Of a stretch of DNA of 25,000 nucleotides, positions 1-10,892 are shown one piece after another. Position numbers and translations under genes: made by a program. A model generated the notes under the pieces. The model had not been told where the DNA came from. It saw nothing but the letters and a program-made list of their open reading frames with translations, and ran no database searches. Every line of letters begins with the position of its first letter. Positions within the stretch are counted from its first letter, which is position 1. The stretch covers positions 14,287,088 through 14,312,087 of the forward strand of contig CM060320.1 of the NCBI GenBank assembly GCA_030674155.1, written 5' to 3'. This DNA is from Stramonita haemastoma (Eukaryota > Mollusca > Gastropoda > Neogastropoda > Muricidae).

Positions 1-1984
1 GCTATCTCTAGCATACGAAAAGCCCACTATATAGCTAGCATACCATGTTTCATTAAATCTGCAGCTGTAGCTGAAACAGACTGGCATGAAGGGAACTACT
101 GCTGTCAGCTGTGCCATACTTAAATTTACACTTTTCAACAGGAATATGATGACAGAAACAAATTAGAGTCGCTCTATTTCTACTTAAAGATTGAAGAAAT
201 TGAAGTTTGTGGGAAATGAAGAATTTCTTTGCTTGTGTGATAATGAAGTGTTGAATTGAATTGAATTTTGTTTTTGTTTGTCGCTATCTCCAGTGAACTC
301 TATTTCACCGGGAAACTTCATGGCTACTCAGTTGACACTGTGTGTGTGCCATCATTGTCAGAAGTGGATAATGTGAATGTGATGCATGCCTAAGAACATT
401 TAGTTCCTGCTGTGAAAGAAAGCCCAGTGTGCTGTAAGGAGAGTCTCGTGTGCTTTACAGACAGCCCAAGGTAACGAATGGGCGATGTTGAAGGATAAAC
501 CCATTCCCTCTCTTGTGGCGTAACTCAGTCACTGCGTGTGGTGGTGATTGGCATTTCACAGCCATACTGCCTCTTTCACTGTCTTCCAGTGTGTGCCATG
601 TGTAGCACAGAAAATATGCACTCTTGCAAAAGTGGCTGCCTTACATTTTGCAGTTTTAACTCCAGAGCTCCCACATTCCCTGTGGTGTGTGCCAGTTCTT
701 GCTTTAAATTTTTTTTGATGCTTCGAGGCCTTGTTGGTCCTTTGGATGTGTGAATAAATGCAGTGGCTTGTTTAGGTCCATCCAGATACAGGCAAGTGCA
801 CAGTGGATGTGAATTCACACCTGCCTTGCATCCTGCTCCCCGTCTGTCTACAGGGGTGCTGATCATGCACACACCCCATGCAGAACCTCTGCTTTCAAGT
901 CATGGATTTCAGTGTGGGGGACATGGATGAGAAGTTTTACAGTCTGTCTCCCACTTCAGCTGATGTGCTTGTGCCTCACTCCTCATGGTGTCTTTGTGCC
1001 TGCAGAAGATCAGGTATGCTCATGACAGATCTGGTAATGCATATCAGCAAGGCAAAGTCAAGGCAGGCAAGGCAAATTCTTTTATTCGAGGATAATGAAT
1101 AAGCACTCATGTGCTTTTTTTACATCCAGTCCCCGCCGTTTTCAGGGATAAGATCAACATAAGATCAGCATTTGAATAAGCCCTGCATACTCGAGGCTTC
1201 ACCAGCATGTCAAGTGTCTTGATCAGTGAAATCCATGGCAGATACGGTGTGGTATATAAAATGGCACTTTTTGTGTGGCGGTCATTGCATAAAAACTGGA
1301 AAGAAATGTTACACGGAAAGAGCATGTTTTCCATTGGTGGACAAAACCACATCCAGGTAGCAGAAGGTGTAGTTGTGTGCCTGTGCATACACCACATCCA
1401 GGTAGCAGATAGTGTTGTAGTTGTGTGCCTGTGTGTATCTGGAGGAAGGAAGACAAGGGACTGCATTTATCCACTCTTGGGTCCTCACTGAAGTCTGTGT
1501 GCTTTGAAATCTAGTCCATGCATAGCATTGAGTGCACTTGCATTTGCTTGTATTATTTCTTTTGAAAAAAAAATCGGATTTTATCACTTTGATTTTCCTG
1601 TGTATTTATTTTTGAAAATGATGTTTTGGGGTTTTTCCTGTGTATGGTGTGAGACCTTGTATCATGAACAGTTAATTCAGCACAGGCTGAAATAACTGTG
1701 TAAAGACCAAGTGTTTTGTTAAAGCAAAGATGCGGGTGGCATGTATAGTGTGTAGTCTGCAAAAATAAACAAGCATTTCAGAATGGTTGTGGAGTATTGC
1801 GGTAATTGCTTGAAGTTACTGATTTAGTTTTGAAGTTTTCTAGGGTTTGTTTTGTTAAGTTTTTACTTCTGGGGATTTTTCAGCAGTGTATAAAAACCTT
1901 ACAGAATAGTGCATCATTGTCATTGCAGTTGTTGTTCAGTGGCAGCCAGCATGGTTAATTAATAACTGACTTGAGGCATGGCAT
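1..1984. other. Non-coding T/G-rich stretch
   Basis: No open frame here has convincing protein character: all are short, overlap on both strands and show no domain. The plus strand is rich in T and G. Possible polyadenylation hexamers AATAAA occur on plus near 753 and 1764. The stretch could be the 3' UTR or 3' flank of a plus-strand gene lying off the left edge, or plain intergenic or intronic DNA; the sequence alone does not decide. Confidence 0.5.
1347..1437. repeat. Imperfect 45-bp tandem duplication
   Basis: The segment starting CCACATCCAGGTAGCAGA at 1347 recurs at 1392. Both copies continue with a TAGTTGTGTGCCTGTG block, and the second copy has a few extra bases in the middle. There are two copies with a period of 45 bp. 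It is a local duplication with no sign of coding function. Confidence 0.8.
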
Positions 1985-2012
1985 TTAGCATTGCAGAAAG
2001 TCATCTTCAGTT

Positions 2013-2420
2013 TGGTGAAGAATGAGGTCATAGCATTGAAGAATGAGGTCATAGCATTGCAGAATGAGGTCTGTCCAGTGCTTTAGCATTGCAGAATGAG
2101 GTCTGTACAGTGCTCTTAGCATTGAAGAATGAGGTCTAGCACTTATTAGCATTGAAGAAAGAGGTCTAGCACTTATTAGCATTGCAGAATGAGGTCTAGC
2201 ACTTATTAGCACTGATGAATGAGGTCTATCACTTATTGCATTGAAGAAAGAGGTCTAGCACTTATTAGCACTGATGATTGAGGTCTATCACTTATTAGCA
2301 TTGAAGAATGAGGTCTAGCACTTATTAGCATTGAAGAATGAGGTCTAGCACTTATTAGCATTGAAGAATGAGGTCTAAACACTCATTAGCATTGAAGAAA
2401 GAGGTCTTGCACTTATTGCA
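2013..2420. repeat. 30-bp minisatellite, about 14 units
   Basis: The core GAAGAATGAGGTCTAGCACT recurs with ATTAGCATT spacers. I count 14 occurrences of the GAGGTC core. Most units are 30 bp. The first two are about 21 bp and lack the CTAGCACTTAT part, and units 3 and 4 carry TGTCCAGTGC or TGTACAGTGC instead. Unit variants (GAAGAA/GCAGAA/GATGAA, CTAGCAC/CTATCAC) recur, so this is an old, diversified array. The repeat makes a spurious minus-strand repeat peptide, which I do not accept as a gene. Confidence 0.9.
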
Positions 2421-3781
2421 GAATATCTTCTTCACTTTCCTCTTCGTGGTTAAGAATAAGGAATAGCCAGTTTCTTTTTCAAACAGAGCTTCAACACTTT
2501 TTCTTTTTGTTTGTTTTTGTAGTTAGGTATGCGGTTTTGTATCTGTACTGTTTGTATCCTGGAGTTCAGGCTCTGTTATACTTATTGTAAACACTCAAAT
2601 CGGTGCAAAATCCATTGTCATTTTATCTTGCTGTGTAACCTTTATATGCGTATAGTGGCTTGCTTTGAACTTACTTTGATCTTTTTCCCTTTTTTTTTGG
2701 CATGTAAACTTGAAGATTACAACTGGACAAAAGAGTCTACATCCTCAACAGGGCATCATCATCTTTGCCTTGTGGAGTTCAAAGGTTATGGCATTGTCCT
2801 TTTTTTCCACTTTGATGTGGGGTTAGTGTTTAACAACATCGATACATTTGACACACTTGGGGGGTTTGTTGTGCCAGCTACACAGAGTGGCCGACCTGAT
2901 GAGATGCAATCAGTTGAACTGATCATACCATCACCATTACAATGCCCTTACGAGAAATCAATTTAATTATCAGTCACGGCTCTTTCATTTTGGACTAAAA
3001 TTGACTTACAAGATTTGACAGTTAAAGGGTTTCCCAAGTAACCAGGGTGCAATTTGTAGCCTTTGGCAGTTTTTGTGGTGTAGGGTAAGTGTAATGACTA
3101 AGTATTTGTATCAACTGAGGGGTGTGATGTTGGTTTGGTTTACTCTTCTCCATTTTAAAAACAATGACATATCTTTGGTTGTATGTGTTTTGTAGAGAAA
3201 AGTATTTTGCTTTCTGTATGTAAACAGTTTGAATCAGTGATTGCTCTTTTGTCTGTGCTGATTTGTTTGCTGTAAAGCATTTTGTTCTTTATGTGTTTAT
3301 GCCGGTGTGTACATTTCCGTTGATTTTAAATGTATGTTTGTTTCTGTTTACATGGCTTAATGTATGTATGCCTGTCTTTTCTTTTTCTTACATTGCAGTT
3401 TAGTGGGCATTTTTGTTTTAACAGTGTGTACTTTTCATTTTGAAATGATTTTAACTGTATAACTGTCTTTTTTACATTTTCCGATGTCTGTCTGGGTTTT
3501 TTTACATTGTGTTTCTTCTCTTTTTTTGCAGCCATAAACTCAGTATTTTCTTTTCTTTCCCCTTTATTATAACGAAACAAAATTATCCATGGAATTTTTG
3601 CATGAGATTGTTTGAAAATCAAGTGAGATTACACTGGTGGTTTCTGTGCCTTTCTTCTTCAATATATTGATCAAAATGACAATGTATCATCCATTATGCC
3701 TCTCAGGTTGAACAAATGATTGCCTTGACAAATTGGGAATGATTTCTTTGGAAGAAGAAACAAACAAACAAAAAAGAATGC

Positions 3782-3784
<3 letters not shown>
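2421..3784. other. Non-coding T-rich stretch
   Basis: The longest open frame is 145 codons on plus (2529-2966). It begins with a Cys/Phe/Leu-rich stretch typical of translated T-rich DNA, and its second half matches no family I know. T-rich runs (TTTTCTTTTT and similar) continue to 3660. No splice-bounded coding exon is convincing. It is probably UTR, intron or intergenic DNA. Confidence 0.45.

Positions 3785-3855
<71 letters not shown>
3785..3855. repeat. (TG)n microsatellite
   Basis: An uninterrupted TG dinucleotide array of about 70 bp follows AATGCCTC. Its pure state suggests high length polymorphism. It generates artefactual Thr-His and Cys-Val open frames. Confidence 0.97.
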
Positions 3856-3959
3856 CTAATTAAAAACTTTTTGTATTGTGTCCACACTTTTGGTGGAGGT
3901 AATGTCAAGACATCCACACATTCCTAAAATGTAATACAGCTACCTACAGTGCTTTAATA

Positions 3960-3963
<4 letters not shown>

Positions 3964-4005
<42 letters not shown>

Positions 4006-4016
4006 TTGTGTGTGTT
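3964..4016. repeat. (GT)n microsatellite
   Basis: A GT array of about 41 bp is followed by a GGTTGTGTGTGTT interruption. It is the second TG/GT array within 200 bp of the one at 3785, with the same strand orientation. Confidence 0.96.
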
Positions 4017-6920
4017 AGAGCCTATATAAGTTTGTCTCATGACATGCTAAGTGACGAGATACAAGTTTCATAGTCTCCCTGTAGCTTCCAGCCTCATAAT
4101 AATTTACATTTGTTTCCAGTGTGTAAGGTTTTTAGGCAGTGAAATCACCTATAGACTCTTGTAGGAAAGCAATAAACATTTTGTGACAGCTTGGTGTAGA
4201 AAGTGCACCGAGGTGAGGTTTTTTTGTGACATTTTGCACAAACCAGCCACTTACATGCCAAGTTACCCTCAGCGGTTTATTATTTTCAAGTAGAGCATGT
4301 TCAGAGTTTCAGTCTCAGTCATCAACTTGCATTCAGCACATGATATCACATGCCCCAAACGAGACAAATCAGCATGTGCACAATGACAACAGAGCATGGT
4401 TTCACTTGGTTTGGTTAACTCTTTTTTCATATGAATTGCAAATACATGCACATCAAACAAGGTGGGGTTTTTTTTGTTGTTTGTTTTTTTTATAAAAATG
4501 AATTGCAAGTGTTTTATCATCATTTTGACTTAGAGTTGGCCCTAAGTACATTAAAAAATCATGTAAGTAATGAGACGGCTTAACACACACTTGTCACTTT
4601 TGTCGCAGATAAGCAAGCAGCCTACTGTATACTCATAGCAATGTGTTTTCTTGCAGTTTGCTTTACGCAGCTTGTTTCTGGTGAGAAAAGCATCTCATGA
4701 CCAAAGCTTGTAATAGTGGATTCTTTTTTCTAAGTCTAACTACACTTCAGATAAAAATGACCAGTCCCCAACAAAGGAGAAAAACAGGAGAGATGAAGAA
4801 TTAGGACAGATGAAGAATTAGGACAGATGAAGAATTCGATCACAATCATACTCTTTCCATTGTCTTTTGTAGAGACATAGGCACAAACTGATTGATGCCT
4901 TTTGACTGCATTTTTACCAGAGTGGATTGTGTTTATGAAGAAAGGATGATACAAATCCTTACTTTGCTGTAGAATGACCACAGCTTTCTCAAGATAACAG
5001 TTTGTGTAAATTTGAATAAGATCGGTCACTCCGGAAAGGATCACTTTCGTGGAAGAGTAAGTTTACACAACAAAAAGCTATGGTATCTAACATGTCACCA
5101 AAATATACTAGTCATAGTCGAGTTGTATAGAATAATCTATAGCTCCGAGGTTCACTAACTGGTAAGATTTTGTGTATGCGACCTTTACTACCCACTATTA
5201 AGGTAGCTGCATTCCAACTTCAGGAATATTTGAGATATGAACTATGTGGATAAATTTTAGGACATGAACAATAGAAGACAATGATTTTCTAAATATTTTG
5301 ACCATAAAATATATGTGTGGTTCATTTAAATTGAGCTTCTCTTGGCTTAGTATTCTAGAGAGATGGCCATTTGCTTTATGTTTGAAGGCAGCAGCATGTA
5401 ATAATCAGTGCTTAATATGATATTAGTATTAATAACCTGTATTATCCTGTGTACTTATCTGCCCTCTGTCTACATTCGGGGATGTGAGAGAAAAAAAATC
5501 ACAAACTTGGATGAATTGTTTTCAGTATTGTATCAGTACGTGCATTGTTGCATTCTTTCGTATATTGTGTGTGTGGTGGTGGGTTTTTTCTTTTATTTCA
5601 TTTTGAAGTTGGGGGGGGGGGGGGGGGGGCATGGTTTTGCACATATTATATTCTGATGATGACTCCTTAACTGTATTGTCCTGTCAGCTTTTCATGGAAA
5701 TGTTAGAAACGAACTGGAAACAAAAATGCATCGTCAGTAGCCTCCAGTATCACATGGCTCATCTTTCCCAGTCTGCCAATGATAGTTAAATAATATCAAA
5801 AAAAGTAGAACTGGATGAATTTCAAATACCGCACCATTGGGTGTCTTTTTTCCTCAACACGTTTTCTTTTTTCAAGGATGGAGAGAACATAGACAGTGGA
5901 GAAAAAAAAACAGTGAATAGAAACTTTCATCATGTTCATAAAGCACTGTGCGAACAGTTCATTTTTGTACCTGGGTTTGGTTATGGTTCTCATGTCTGTT
6001 TTGTTCACTGTGTGTGAGTTTGGGTTTTAGTGCCTGGGATGCCTTTGCTCTCTTTTTGAGAGAGGAGTGTTTGTTTTGTTGTTTTTTTGTGTGTGTTTGG
6101 TTTTTGGGTTGGTTTTTTTTGTTTGTTTTTCTTTTAAGGGGGGGGGGGGTATACTCTAAGATGTTCTTTTTGTTCACGAAACCATCCCCACCCCTGTAAT
6201 AATGAAGAGAGGGTTAATTGAAAATAATTATATCCATTCACTGAACACATTATTGAAGGACTTACACTTCAGTTTGTGTCTTGCAATAGGAGCAAGGAAA
6301 AACTTTTTTTAAGGAAAAAAACCTTTTTTTTTTCTTTTCAGTAAAATGAACTGTCACATTATGTTACCATTATGATAGCTAAGAAATTAATTCTTTTACC
6401 CCGTGAAATTTTAGGAAGTAGGTTTGATTTTATCAGGATTCTATGTTCTTGGCATTTTCCTTTGTTTTTTTTCCAGTCATGTTTTGGATATTGGATAATC
6501 TGAAGTTTCACAAAGGATGCAAAGTATTCACTATGTTGATGGCTTTTGCACTACCAGCCTGTTCTGTGTACTTTTTCAGATTTATATTTTGCATTCTTTT
6601 TTGAAGTGATTTGTAAAGGTATTTCAGTTTCATCTCTGTTTTCTGCCATGCTAGCAAAACTGTATCACTCTTTTTTCCTTGCAGGTAATTTGTTATTATT
6701 CTATCAAAAATAAAAATTGACTTTTGACATGCAAACTGTTTTGGAGTACATTTTTTTGGTTAAAAATCTGTTTAGCACTGTCACATCAAAATTGAGACAA
6801 TGGGTAGCTGGTATCCAACCAAAAGTAAAATGTCTCTATTCTGCCGTTTGTGTACAGACTGATTGTGATCTTGCAAACATGATGATGTGTAATGTCGTGT
6901 GTGTTCTCCCATGCAATGAT
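4017..6920. other. Non-coding stretch with G runs and a small tandem repeat
   Basis: No supported gene. Contents include a 17-bp tandem repeat (GACAGATGAAGAATTAG, about 2.6 copies, 4792-4836), a 19-G run at 5611-5629, a 12-G run at 6138-6149, and strongly T/G-rich DNA from 5940 to 6180. AATAAA-type hexamers on plus occur near 4171 and 6708, so an overlapping plus-strand 3' UTR is possible. Confidence 0.5.
5611..5629. repeat. Poly-G run (19 G)
   Basis: Nineteen consecutive G bases. Together with the G run at 6138 and the C runs at 8680, 23656, 24030 and 24061 this is a recurrent feature of the window. Such runs are error-prone in sequencing, so the exact length should not be trusted. Confidence 0.95.
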
Positions 6921-7262
6921 CAAGCCATGATTTATAGCTTAGTGGTCAGAATATTTCACTCGCAATTTGAGGACCCGGTTCGATTCCCGGTAGAGATTTT
7001 TCTCCTGGAGTTAACATCAGTGCTGACTCCACTCTCCCCAAAGTCCTTCAGATAAGACTATAAACCAAGGCCCTGTGTGTGGACGCATGCAGAACATCTT
7101 GCGCACATGTTAAATCCTGTTCCGCTTTTCGTAAGAGTAGGCCATCGTGTTCCAGTGGGAACAGATGACATTTATAAAACACATACACATGGGGACTGGA
7201 TGTAAAAAAAGCACAAGAGCGCTTACTTCTCCCATTATCCTGGATATAAAAGAATTTTTTTT
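6921..7262 (+). mobile_element. tRNA-derived SINE with Nin-DC-like core
   Basis: A tRNA-like head carries an RNA polymerase III A box, TAGCTTAGTGG (6935-6945), and a B box, GGTTCGATTCC (6977-6987). Both match the consensus (TRGCNNAGYGG, GGTTCGANNCC) at every position. A core at 7043-7143 follows, with GACTATAAACCAAGGCCC, GCAGAACATCTTGCGCACAT and TTCCGCTTTTCGTAAGAG. The layout and wording resemble the Nin-DC domain shared by SINEs of molluscs and other animals (from memory, not searched). The element fades out in an A/T-rich tail near 7262. Its core is shared with the minus-strand SINE at 8869-9096. No clear target-site duplication was found. Confidence 0.82.
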
Positions 7263-7488
7263 TAAAGAAAGAATTTGACAGATTCGCTATTTTAAAACAG
7301 TTGTAACCAAACAATTGTACAAAACTCTTTTCTAAGTCATATTTTTTGTAACAGTGCTATTGTTTGGTCAAAACTGTAGTTATCAAGTGCATCAGTTAAA
7401 AAAAAAAAATTAAAAACTCACCAAGCAGGGAACAGTTGGAGTTATGTCGTCTGAGTCTGCATAAGAGAGTAAAGACTTGAGATGTAAA

Positions 7489-7865
7489 CCAGCCCCCATG
7501 GTGCAGTGGCTAGCGCCTTGGATTCCAGACTGGAAGGTTGTTGGTTCAAATCCCATAAGAGTCATAGGGATTTTTCAAGCTCCGGCCAGGTCCTACCCAG
7601 ATTGAGTGTGCTGTGGGCTCAGTTAGAAGACTGGGACCACACAGTCGAGCTTCATCCACTTTACGGATGTGAGTTTGAGAGAGTTGCTCAAATTACCTGA
7701 CCAACACTGCAGGTGTCTGTATCTCTCAGGCCCGGTTGATGCCAGGATATATTATGATAGTAAGCGTAGAGTACAACCCTGTCAAGTAGTCTCCAAGCAT
7801 ATGCACCTCCATAGCAGCAGCATTATGATTACATCATCCTCATTCTCATCGATCATCATGCAATG
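7489..7865 (+). mobile_element. tRNA-derived SINE with ATC-rich tail
   Basis: The tRNA-like head has an A box, TGGTGCAGTGG (7499-7509, one mismatch to consensus), and a B box, GGTTCAAATCC (7543-7553, G to A at the sixth base). A body of about 250 bp differs from the 6921 SINE and so represents another family. It ends in a simple ATC/TCA-rich tail (CATCATCCTCATTCTCATCGATCATCATG), as is common for SINEs. The start was taken at the pyrimidine-rich AGCCCCCATG just before the A box. It inserts about 230 bp downstream of the first SINE in the same orientation. Confidence 0.78.
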
Positions 7866-7884
7866 AAAAAATTTCTGATTCTAT

Positions 7885-8465
7885 GGCCCTGGTTGCTCTG
7901 GTCTCATGGTGACCTCAGATTCGGTTTTCCCATATGCTTCTGTGCCTGTGGTGAGTTTGTGTCAAAGCCTTTGGGGTTGGAGGTTCAAGGGGGCGGTCGT
8001 TGGAGGGACGTTGTGGTGGTCGCCACCTCAGGTGGGTGACTCACTCAGTCTGGCTCTGCGACTGAGCTAATACTGTCATTAGTAAGGGGCTTAGTAGGTG
8101 GTGTCCTGCGTATGTTAGCTCAGAACAGGCACCACTGAACACCACCAAAGTGACCCAGCAGAAGTGCAGGGCCCCTCTGGCTGGTGGCTCCGCGATGGCC
8201 TAATATTAATGAGTTCCCTGTGGACTTCCGACCCTGAGGATGAGACATAACGAACCTGGGCATGGCTGTGGCGGGAGATTAAAACAAGCGGTGTTGGGAA
8301 CAGTAGGGATAGGAACGTCACAGAAGATGAGGCAGCACAAAAAAAAAGATTTATGTACATCCTCATAGCTTCAAGATCTTCAGGGCAATTTTGTAGATGG
8401 AAGTTTTGTACATTTTGTTTTTGTAGACTAAAATAGGACCCGGGGAACATCTGGCAGCTTCCTCT
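7885..8465. repeat. Unidentified GC-richer block, probable dispersed repeat
   Basis: Base composition rises in G+C compared with the AT-rich flanks, in a cluster otherwise made of retroposons. It contains GGCGGTCGTTGGAGGGACG, GCGACTGAGCTAATACTG and GCTCCGCGATGGCCTAATAT. A 154-codon minus-strand frame (8579-8115) runs through part of it but has no recognisable domain. I infer a fragment of a transposable element because of its context. I cannot name the family. Confidence 0.4.
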
Positions 8466-8556
8466 ATTGCCGTGAGTGGTTTGACTGGTGGTTATAATGA
8501 TCTGAGTGCCACCATCTTTCATTGAATCTGACACCCGAGGACAGGTGTGAGTGGTT
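8466..8556. repeat. Direct repeat, left copy
   Basis: This stretch, with CATCTTTCATTGAATCTGAC and GAGGACA at its right, recurs in diverged form at 9103-9176. Shared landmarks in order are TGGTGGT.ATAATGAT, GGGTGC or GAGTGC, CATCTTTCATTGAATCTGACA and GAGGACA. The two copies bracket about 550 bp that contain the minus-strand SINE. A TAG trinucleotide stretch follows it. Confidence 0.75.
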
Positions 8557-8570
8557 TTAGTAGTAGTAGT

Positions 8571-8868
8571 AGTTGGCACCCATCAGTCTCGGAAGACTAT
8601 GGAGTTACCCTCTAGTCTTTAGGGTGCAAAGCCTGGGTAAGTACGTATGAAGGGCAAACTGTTACCCATGCAGCAGACACCCCCCCCCCCCCCCCTCTCC
8701 ACGCCACTGGAATGATCCATGGGAAAGGCAATGATCGATACAAATGGTTCCAGTACCGTCGCAGGAGCCATCAGAACATTGCCATATACAGCCCCGAGCC
8801 ACCCTGGGACTCCAACTCCCCATTTTCCCTCAGGGATGGTGTCTAAACATGACACCTGTGTGCATGCT
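8571..8868. repeat. Probable retroposon body with 16-C run
   Basis: GC-richer sequence begins GGCACCCATCAGTCTCGG and contains a run of 16 C at 8680-8695. It lies between the left direct repeat and the core of the minus-strand SINE, so it may be the distal part of that element or an older repeat it landed in. No protein domain is visible in either strand. Confidence 0.4.
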
Positions 8869-9100
8869 GGCCTGCTCTTCTGAAAGGCGGAACGGGTTTT
8901 TAATGTGTGCTTAAGATGTTCTGCGTGCATTCACACACTGGGCCTCGGTTACCGTTTATAGTCTCATCCGAATGACTTTGACATTCAGTTCAATTTTTTT
9001 CGTCAGATTGGGAAGAAAGGGCGAGGCTGGGTACGAATCCAGAACCTCACAGTTTGCTTGTTGGCAGGTGAACATCTTAACCATCCTGCCACCTTCCTTC
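8869..9100 (-). mobile_element. tRNA-derived SINE with Nin-DC-like core
   Basis: Read on minus, a degenerate tRNA head starts near 9096: TGGCAGGATGG (A-box-like, about two mismatches) and GGATTCGTACCC (B-box-like). The core at 8976-8869 contains GGATGAGACTATAAACGG, CCGAGGCCCAGTGTGTG and GCAGAACATCTTAAGCACA. That core aligns over about 100 bp with the core of the plus-strand SINE at 7043-7143, so the two are related families in opposite orientation. The 3' limit is unclear and may extend further left. The head is more decayed than the one at 6935, so it was probably not recently active. Confidence 0.75.
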
Positions 9101-9102
9101 CT

Positions 9103-9176
9103 AGTGGTTTTACTGGTGGTGATAATGATTTGGGTGCAGACATCTTTCATTGAATCTGACAGCTGAGGACATGCCT
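9103..9176. repeat. Direct repeat, right copy
   Basis: Diverged second copy of the segment at 8466-8556, in the same orientation. It ends just before the head of the minus-strand SINE, so the repeat either belongs to a larger composite element or was duplicated with it. Confidence 0.7.
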
Positions 9177-9180
9177 GCAC

Positions 9181-9492
9181 TGAGTCTGGGAGGGGGGTGA
9201 GAGGAGGCTGAGAGAGAGAAGAAGCCTGAGTGAGGGATGCGGTAATGTTGCAGCAAGGAAGATAATTATCTGCTCCTCAAAACTGCCAAGCCAGGAAAAA
9301 AAAATCACGGCAGCTTTCTTGGGTCTTATTCAAGAAATAAGAATAGAGTTAGTTTATTTCAAGGCTTACCCTGTAAATCTCAGCATCAACAACCCCCCAC
9401 CCCCTTGTATGGATGAAATCTGAACATTAATTTTGTATGTATCTATCTAGAGAGGAAAAGAAAACCCAAGGAAAACTCAAACAAAGTATTGT
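9181..9492. other. Non-coding transition zone
   Basis: No gene. The plus strand turns from T/G-rich to A/C-rich here. TTTATT at 9353-9358 gives an AATAAA hexamer on minus. Because it is the leftmost one in the A/C-rich block, it is a candidate polyadenylation signal for the long minus-strand 3' UTR, by inference only. Confidence 0.4.
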
Positions 9493-9493
9493 G

Positions 9494-9526
<33 letters not shown>

Positions 9527-9531
9527 CACAC
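9493..9531. repeat. (CG)n(CA)n compound dinucleotide array
   Basis: GCACGCGCGCGCACACAC begins an alternating purine-pyrimidine tract of about 38 bp. Alternating CG/CA can adopt left-handed DNA under negative supercoiling (established knowledge). No function is implied by the sequence itself. Confidence 0.9.
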
Positions 9532-10816
9532 TCTTAAACATCAGAGTTCAATCAAGTTTATATTGTAGAAAAAGAAGAGTACAGACGAGATTATATTCTA
9601 TTCCCCTCTTTCTGTACACGTTAAAAAGAAAGCACATGCCACTCAACAGACCCATGCACTTAATGCACAGACTATAATATAACTCCTCTTAAGATCAAAT
9701 CACAAGGAAATAAAATGACCACAATAATAAAATAACTATACACAACGCCACAACCTTTCAGGATGAATCACAACACAAGAGGAAATAAAAACTGAATGTG
9801 TACAGTACATTTGGAAAAAAAAAAACGCAGGGAAGCCTGTTCCCGCCAGTGAACTTAGGAAAAATTGCAAAACGAACACGACAGTTAACTCACAGGGCAG
9901 TTCTTCAACACAGCTGATGCACACTATAAACCAAGGGCAAATGCATCAAGCACATAAGTAATAACCATAAGTTTGCATAAATCTATTTACATATTTCAAC
10001 ATAGACTGAAATTTTAAAGAAATGCAAAAAACAAATGATACCGATGAGTTTTCAACTATTCGCCAATCTCATTTACCTGCTCTGTATTCTTCCAAATATC
10101 CCTGTATATCTCATCACTATTCCTTCATTTATAAGAAAATATTGCAATCTACTTTTTTTTTCCATACAAAACAGAACACCTTTTTAAAGTTTACTTAGTC
10201 ATTTACTTATCTAATCTGAAGAAATTCTTAAAACAGTGAATTAAAAAAAAGTTCTACTTTTTTGTCAAAACTGTTCTCTCCAGGAGATATCAAAACACAG
10301 GAATACTGTGCAAAACTGAGAAGTTCCCAGTGGTAAAATAGTAAAATCACACAGTATACTATACAGAAGAAGGAAGAGGGAGAGAGACTTGGGAAAAGGT
10401 ATGTAGGAAGACATAAACGAAGGCTCTCTGAAATAGAATGAGTAGCTCTTATTTTGAATTGTTGGTGTTACACTTCTGTTCCCTATCTATAATAATGATA
10501 CAAAAGACTGTCCTCAATCACTGTAGATGTACCTGGAATTCAAAACATTAACAACCTTCAGGAACCTACTCATTTTAACAAGCTTTTTCTGACTTCAAGC
10601 CAAGTAAAATAAGCACAAAAATAGGACGACTTTTGCAGAGTCTGAAATGATCACTGTCACAGGCAACACCCCATCTACCTGCTCAAAGCAGAAAATAACT
10701 AAAATAAAGAAATGAATAAAAGGCTATTGAAAACATTTGTTGAAAAATGTCAAATAGAAGATGTACACATTTCACACAGTCATAATGCATTTAAAATGGG
10801 TGATCAACCTAGCAAA

Positions 10817-10818
<2 letters not shown>

Positions 10819-10890
<72 letters not shown>
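10819..10890. repeat. (TC)n microsatellite
   Basis: An uninterrupted CT/TC dinucleotide array of about 70 bp, followed by a pyrimidine-rich CCCCACCCCCCACC stretch. It gives an artefactual Ser-Leu repeat frame. Confidence 0.97.

Positions 10891-10892
<2 letters not shown>

Noticed and set aside
2529..2966. 145-codon plus-strand open frame
   Set aside because: Longest frame in the left part but Cys/Phe/Leu-rich from T-rich DNA, with no domain, no good splice context and no homology I can recognise.
6925..6992. Possible genuine tRNA gene
   Set aside because: Both boxes are perfect but the acceptor arms do not pair convincingly and the sequence continues into a SINE core.
8115..8579. 154-codon minus-strand open frame
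   Set aside because: Runs through repeat sequence; a phrase of it recurs in the 9176-9103 copy, which is explained by the direct repeat and not by a protein family.
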